From: Polynucleobacter sp. HIN11
GTDB taxonomy: Bacteria > Pseudomonadota > Gammaproteobacteria > Burkholderiales > Burkholderiaceae
Reading direction: 5' to 3'
Length of the DNA: 64,000 nucleotides
Assembly (NCBI RefSeq): GCF_030297675.1
Contig: NZ_AP028142.1
Location: forward strand, 1,550,001 to 1,614,000
Part shown: one piece after another, positions 59,902 to 64,000 of the stretch
How the letters are laid out: each line of letters opens with the position of its first letter
How positions within the stretch are numbered: position 1 is the stretch's first letter
Position numbers and translations under genes: made by a program
Notes under the pieces: model-generated
Told to the model about the DNA's origin: nothing
The model's input: only the letters and a program-made list of their open reading frames with translations
Database searches by the model: none

Positions 59902-60470
59902 CCGTTAAAGTCGATAAGCTAATTATTTTGGATCGTGATGGGGTGATTAACCAAGATCGTGACGATTATGTGAAATCATGCGATGAGTGGATCCCGATTC
60001 CCAATAGCTTAGAAGCGATTGCATTACTTTCTCAGGCAGGCTACACCCTGACTATTGCCACCAACCAATCGGGTATCGCACGTGGCTATTACAGCCTAAA
60101 TGAATTGCATGCGATGCACCAGAAAATGATGGATTTGCTCAAACCACTGAGTGGCAGGATTGATAGTATTTTCTTTTGCCCCCATACTGATGCCGATCAC
60201 TGTGACTGCCGCAAGCCTAAACCGGGCTTAATGCAACAAATTGCAAACCGTTATTTAAAAAGTCCTGCAAATCCAGCATTGCCATTAAGCAATGTTCCTC
60301 TCGTGGGCGATTCATTACGTGATCTTTTGGCAGGAACGGCTCTGGGCGCCAGTCCGCACTTGGTCCTAACAGGGAAAGGTCGCGATGTTAATAGGGCTGA
60401 GTTACCTAACAATGCTCAGATCCATGAGGATTTGATGGGTTTTGCACAATCAATTTTGGCGCAGTCATGA
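59898..60470 (+). CDS. gmhB: D-glycero-beta-D-manno-heptose-1,7-bisphosphate 7-phosphatase
   Basis: HAD-family phosphatase for ADP-heptose synthesis, the donor used by WaaF. Catalytic DRDGVINQDRDDYV near the N-terminus, the second motif ATNQSGIARGYYS, the zinc-binding Cys/His loop FFCPHTDADHCDCRKPKPGL, and VGDSLRDLLAGTALG. 190 residues. Overlaps glyS at its start and plsC-like at its end (4 nt each), so is tightly coupled. Confidence 0.94.
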   Translation: MTVKVDKLIILDRDGVINQDRDDYVKSCDEWIPIPNSLEAIALLSQAGYTLTIATNQSGIARGYYSLNELHAMHQKMMDLLKPLSGRIDSIFFCPHTDADHCDCRKPKPGLMQQIANRYLKSPANPALPLSNVPLVGDSLRDLLAGTALGASPHLVLTGKGRDVNRAELPNNAQIHEDLMGFAQSILAQS

Positions 60471-61207
60471 TTTGGCTTCGTTCACTTCTTTTTTTTATTA
60501 GTCTTGTAACGTACACGCCGCTGTATGCAGTTTTCTGCTTAATTACATTTCCATTTCTAAATGAGCATGCTCGCTATCGCATCATTCAGTTCTGGGGTCG
60601 AAGCATTATCTTTTTCCTGGAATTCTTTTGCGGCGTTCGGTTTGAGGTTCTAGGAAGGGATAATATACAGGCAGTGATTGATCAGCCTGTGGTCATTCTT
60701 AGCAAGCATCAATCGGCTTGGGAAACGATCGCGTTCTTACAGATTTTTCCTAAAGAGCTTTGCTATGTATTTAAACGTGAACTGTTATGGATTCCATTTT
60801 TTGGTTGGGTGATTGGATTGCTGAACATGATTCATATCAACCGTTCGGACACAGGTGGCTCTGCAATATCAGTTGCCAATCAAGGCAAGGAGCGTTTAAA
60901 GGCGGGTAAGTGGATGATTTTGTTCCCTGAGGGCACCCGAACACCCGTTGGATCCCATAAGCCTTATCGTAAGGGTGGGGCCCGCTTAGCCGGACTCACG
61001 GGAGCAACCGTATTACCAGTCGCCCACAATGCCGGGCGCTACTGGCCACGAAATAGCTTTTTGAAATACCCTGGGCGCATTACAGTCTCCATTGGACCGT
61101 CAATACCCTCCCAGGGCAAATCTGGGGATCAATTACATGAGGCCGTAGAAACCTGGATCGAGGCTGAAATGCGACGAATTGACCCAACAGCCTATCAAGC
61201 CAAATAA
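60467..61207 (+). CDS. plsC: 1-acyl-sn-glycerol-3-phosphate acyltransferase
   Basis: Inner-membrane acyltransferase making phosphatidic acid. N-terminal hydrophobic anchor (SLLFFISLVTYTPLYAVF), the acyltransferase motif I SKHQSAWETIAF (H-x4-E form common in this clade), FKRELLWIPFFGW, and motif III FPEGTRTPVG. 246 residues. Last gene of the glyQS-gmhB-plsC run; convergent with rsmA, whose stop follows immediately. Confidence 0.92.
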   Translation: MIWLRSLLFFISLVTYTPLYAVFCLITFPFLNEHARYRIIQFWGRSIIFFLEFFCGVRFEVLGRDNIQAVIDQPVVILSKHQSAWETIAFLQIFPKELCYVFKRELLWIPFFGWVIGLLNMIHINRSDTGGSAISVANQGKERLKAGKWMILFPEGTRTPVGSHKPYRKGGARLAGLTGATVLPVAHNAGRYWPRNSFLKYPGRITVSIGPSIPSQGKSGDQLHEAVETWIEAEMRRIDPTAYQAK

Positions 61208-61999
61208 TCACTTCCCTGATAGCATCAACGCCCACTGAATATAACGTTCCACTGAAATATCTTGGGCGCGTGCTTTTAGATCCGTATCGGTCAGATTTAG
61301 TTGCTCAGCAATACTCTGTAAATTACTGCGTAACATTTTGCGACGCTGAGCAAAGGCCAAGGCCACAACCTGGCTGAGCGCATCCCATTGTGCTGGTGTT
61401 AAAGCAAAATCAGCACGCGGAATCATCCGAATCACTGCAGAATCTACTTTGGGTTGCGGCTCGAACGCAGTCGGCGGCACATCTAATAAATAATCCACGT
61501 GGTACCTTGCTTGCAACATGACCGATAAGCGGCTGTACTCTGAATCGCCCGCTGATGCAGCAATACGTTCCACCACTTCAGCCTGCAACATAAAGATTTG
61601 TTCATCGACCCATGGAGCTGCTGCAATCAGATGGAATAGCAACGGCGATGAAATGTTATAAGGCAGGTTGCCAATCAAGGAGCAACGCTCTTTCGAAAGC
61701 TTGGCTTGCTTAGCCCAGCTAGCAAAGTCGAATTGAAGAGCATCTCCTTCGTGAATGATCAGGCCATCTAACCGCTCTCGCTGTTTTGCTTCTTGCCATG
61801 TCTGAACAATGTCACGATCGATTTCAAGTACCTCAAGTTTTTCAAGTCGCTCGAGTAAAGGTCGGGTAAGCGCACCAAGCCCCGGGCCAATTTCAAGAAC
61901 GTGCATGCAAGGTGTCGGATTTAAAGCATTCACAATCGCAGCAATTACTCCCTGATCGATCAGGAAGTTCTGTCCAAAGCGCTTACGTGCTCGATGCAT
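61208..61999 (-). CDS. rsmA: 16S rRNA dimethyladenosine transferase RsmA
   Basis: SAM-dependent methyltransferase that dimethylates A1518 and A1519 of 16S rRNA (KsgA). Motifs: RKRFGQNFLID, VLEIGPGLGALTRPL (SAM binding), GDALQFDF, catalytic GNLPYNISSPLLF, and the helical C-terminal domain. 263 residues. Its start overlaps pdxA by 17 nt, in the classical surA-pdxA-rsmA order. Confidence 0.97.
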   Translation of the reverse strand: MHRARKRFGQNFLIDQGVIAAIVNALNPTPCMHVLEIGPGLGALTRPLLERLEKLEVLEIDRDIVQTWQEAKQRERLDGLIIHEGDALQFDFASWAKQAKLSKERCSLIGNLPYNISSPLLFHLIAAAPWVDEQIFMLQAEVVERIAASAGDSEYSRLSVMLQARYHVDYLLDVPPTAFEPQPKVDSAVIRMIPRADFALTPAQWDALSQVVALAFAQRRKMLRSNLQSIAEQLNLTDTDLKARAQDISVERYIQWALMLSGK

Positions 62000-62978
62000 C
62001 GTGATTCAATTTTGTAAGAGCCAACTCTCGTGCGAGTTGTAAAGCAGCAAACATACTCCGCCAATCCGCCCTACCATGTCCAGCAATATCGAGGGCTGTG
62101 CCATGATCAACCGAAGTCCTGATGTATGAGAGACCCAAGGTCACATTCACTCCCTTAGCAAAACTTGCAAACTTAAAGGGGGCTAAGCCTTGATCATGGT
62201 ACATGGCCAAGACTGCATCAAATGAATGCAAGCGATCCGCATGAAATAAGGTATCGGCTGGATACGGTCCAGAAGCCAAAATCCCCTCGTGTTTAGCAGT
62301 CTCAATCACAGGAATAATCACTTCAAGCTCCTCGCGACCAAGATGGCCGTCCTCTCCAGCATGGGGATTTAAGCCGGTCACCGCAATGCGGGGCTTTGTA
62401 ATCCCAAAGCGTGCCTGCAAATCTTTTTGCATGATTCTCAAGGTACTTAATAAAGTCTCAAACTGAATTGCACCGGCAACCTCACCAATAGGCAAATGGG
62501 TGGTGGCAAGAGCAACTCGTAAGGGGATTGCTTGCCCTTTGCCACTGAGTGCCTGGGGGATTTCACCGCACAACATCATGACGACCTGGCGCTGCTGATC
62601 AAGATCAGCCAAAAACTCAGTGTGTCCTGTGAATGGATGCTGCGGTGTATCCAAAATACTTTTTTGAACGGGTGCAGTGATGAGTGCGTGATGTTGACCA
62701 ACTCGACATGAATCACTAGCCGCTTTTATCAAGGAAAGCACGTACTGCGCATTGGCTAAATTAAGAACACCAGATTGTGGTGGGTAATTTAGGGGGATAT
62801 GTGCAACTTGGATTTGAGGCGGTAATATCTCATTTGCAAATAACTGCCGATCGCCAAATAAGCTGATCTCTACATCCGCATGATCTGCTACGAAGGCTTT
62901 GGCAGCTGCTAATGAAACTTCAGGGCCAATGCCAGCAGGCTCCCCAGTACTCAGTGCGAGCTTAACGGACTTGCTCAT
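61983..62978 (-). CDS. pdxA: 4-hydroxythreonine-4-phosphate dehydrogenase
   Basis: Divalent-metal and NAD-dependent enzyme of pyridoxal phosphate synthesis. Starts MSKSVKLALSTGEPAGIGPE, then GHTEFLADLDQQR with a metal-ligand His, TGLNPHAGEDGHLG, and AMYHDQGLAPFKFASFAKGVNVTLGL with the other His ligand; TSVDHGTALDIAG near the end. 331 residues. Overlaps surA by 17 nt and rsmA by 17 nt. Confidence 0.97.
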   Translation of the reverse strand: MSKSVKLALSTGEPAGIGPEVSLAAAKAFVADHADVEISLFGDRQLFANEILPPQIQVAHIPLNYPPQSGVLNLANAQYVLSLIKAASDSCRVGQHHALITAPVQKSILDTPQHPFTGHTEFLADLDQQRQVVMMLCGEIPQALSGKGQAIPLRVALATTHLPIGEVAGAIQFETLLSTLRIMQKDLQARFGITKPRIAVTGLNPHAGEDGHLGREELEVIIPVIETAKHEGILASGPYPADTLFHADRLHSFDAVLAMYHDQGLAPFKFASFAKGVNVTLGLSYIRTSVDHGTALDIAGHGRADWRSMFAALQLARELALTKLNHDASST

Positions 62979-64000
62979 CCAGATTCAAAATCTTGACAGT
63001 CGCCGTATCGCGCAATTGACGCAACCAGTCTTGGTAGGCTTGCTCGAACTTACGCTCTCGAATGGCAGCTCGAGCAAACTCACGTTGCTTCTCAACCGTT
63101 AATTGTGCATCGCGCCGCTCGAGCACTTGAATTAAATGCCAACCAAATTCCGTCTTAACAGGATCGCTCACTTCGCCGATTTGTAAGCGGTTCATGGCAA
63201 TCTCGAATGGGGGCACCAATTCGCCAGGACCCATCCAACCCAATATGCCGCCATTCTGGGCTGAGCCATCTTCCGAGAATTTCTTTGCCAAAGACTCAAA
63301 ATCAGCGGTCTTAGCACGAATCTGATCACGATAACCTTGTAGGCGTCGCTCAACATCGGCGTCTTGCAATCCTTGACGATGACGAATCAAGATATGTCGC
63401 GCTAGTGTTTGCGTAACAATCATATTTTGTGGGGTGAGATCCGCCGGATTAGCATTACTAGTCGCTGCGCGGGCCCCCGTACCGCTGGAACGTCGATCCA
63501 TGACTTTTAGTACATGAAAGCCGGCTGGGCTTCGTACTACTGATGGTGCCACTTGGCCAGGGCCAAGATTTCTTACAGCCTCAACAAAGATTTGAGGTAA
63601 ACGATCTTGGGTCCGATAGCCAAGATCCTGAAACTTAATTCGAGAGTTCTCTTTATTGGCTTGAGCGGCCAGTTGCATAAAATCAGCGTCCCCGCGTGCT
63701 TCTTTTAATAATGCTTCAGCACGCTTTCTGGCATCAGCTTGAGCGCTAGGGCCAGCTCCGTCTTCTACCGGAATAAAAATTTGAGCAACTGCAATCTCTT
63801 CGGGGCCTGAGCCTGCTGCAGCAGGCTCTGCTCCGCGACGCTGCATCTGCTCAACAATAAAGTTATCGATTTCAGCATCGGAGATCTTAATTTGTGAGTC
63901 AACCTCTCGTTCTCGTAAACGCGCTTTTAGAACATCTTCACGCAACAACTCCCGATAGCGCTGAAAACTCATGCCTGATTTGGTAACTGTCTCCCGAAAT
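62962..64000 (-). CDS. surA: Periplasmic peptidyl-prolyl isomerase SurA (5' end beyond the window)
   Basis: Outer-membrane protein chaperone. The frame is open to the window edge (FRETVTKSGMSFQRYRELLR...), so the ATG at 63972 is internal and the N-terminus lies outside. Two parvulin domains are seen: one around IFVEAVRNLGPGQVAPSVVRS, the second around RHILIRHRQGLQDADVERRL and GPGELVPPFEIAMNRLQIGE ending in FGWHLIQVLERR. The C-terminal tail helix completes the chaperone module. First gene of surA-pdxA-rsmA; lptD would be expected next, outside the window. Confidence 0.93.
   Translation of the reverse strand, partial: FRETVTKSGMSFQRYRELLREDVLKARLREREVDSQIKISDAEIDNFIVEQMQRRGAEPAAAGSGPEEIAVAQIFIPVEDGAGPSAQADARKRAEALLKEARGDADFMQLAAQANKENSRIKFQDLGYRTQDRLPQIFVEAVRNLGPGQVAPSVVRSPAGFHVLKVMDRRSSGTGARAATSNANPADLTPQNMIVTQTLARHILIRHRQGLQDADVERRLQGYRDQIRAKTADFESLAKKFSEDGSAQNGGILGWMGPGELVPPFEIAMNRLQIGEVSDPVKTEFGWHLIQVLERRDAQLTVEKQREFARAAIRERKFEQAYQDWLRQLRDTATVKILNLDEQVR

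Overview
The window looks like a chromosomal segment of a freshwater betaproteobacterium of the family Burkholderiaceae, most likely Polynucleobacter. The evidence is gene content and order: ilvE - zinc finger - waaF; recA-recX; sucCD; surA-pdxA-rsmA; miaB-ybeY-corC-lnt-glyQ-glyS-gmhB-plsC. Protein sequences, moderate G+C and dense packing also fit. This is recognition from memory; no database search was run.

Layout. 1-6.3 kb: AzlC permease, IlvE, LPS heptosyltransferase WaaF, a BepA-like M48 protease, MoaC and a type IV pilin with an unusual leader hairpin. 6.3-11 kb: TerC, SucD/SucC, RecX/RecA, with a near-perfect LexA box before recA. 11-19 kb: a DUF2878/DUF3833/chalcone-isomerase-like trio, then a two-subunit sodium:solute symporter followed by a TPR protein, a DnaQ-like exonuclease and a CBS/DUF294 signalling protein. 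19-31 kb: transporters, redox enzymes (rubredoxin-reductase type, ferredoxin-NADP reductase, OYE), small membrane or Cys-rich proteins, an orphan ModA, PagP and an outer-membrane protein.

31.3-39.7 kb is accessory DNA integrated in a tRNA-Met(CAU) gene. The only intact tRNA is at 39587-39663. Its 5' half recurs at 31278-31311 and 32156-32194. The last two copies (32156 and 39587) lie in a ~144-bp direct repeat that also carries the tRNA promoter, so the element appears to supply a new promoter plus tRNA 5' half, not the usual 3' end. The inner element (~7.4 kb) holds a tyrosine recombinase, a winged-helix-like protein with a 23-bp G/C homopolymer, a tight five-gene envelope operon with a Wzz-type protein, a second small recombinase broken by one in-frame TGA, a largely non-coding A+T-rich stretch, and a DUF6641 gene. 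A ~0.9-kb outer remnant holds a YoeB/YefM toxin-antitoxin pair with a clear promoter/operator.

39.7-52.5 kb: an FrhB/BciB-like iron-sulfur flavoprotein next to a TRAP transporter, gamma-glutamyltransferase, MaiA, AEC permease, gamma carbonic anhydrase, an ammonium transporter behind an NtrC-like site, a Rap1a/Tai protein, OsmC, and HtpG behind a sigma-32-type promoter. 52.5-64 kb: core operons for tRNA modification, ribosome maturation, lipoprotein acylation, glycyl-tRNA synthetase, LPS heptose synthesis, phospholipid synthesis, and the rsmA-pdxA-surA operon, with surA cut by the window edge.
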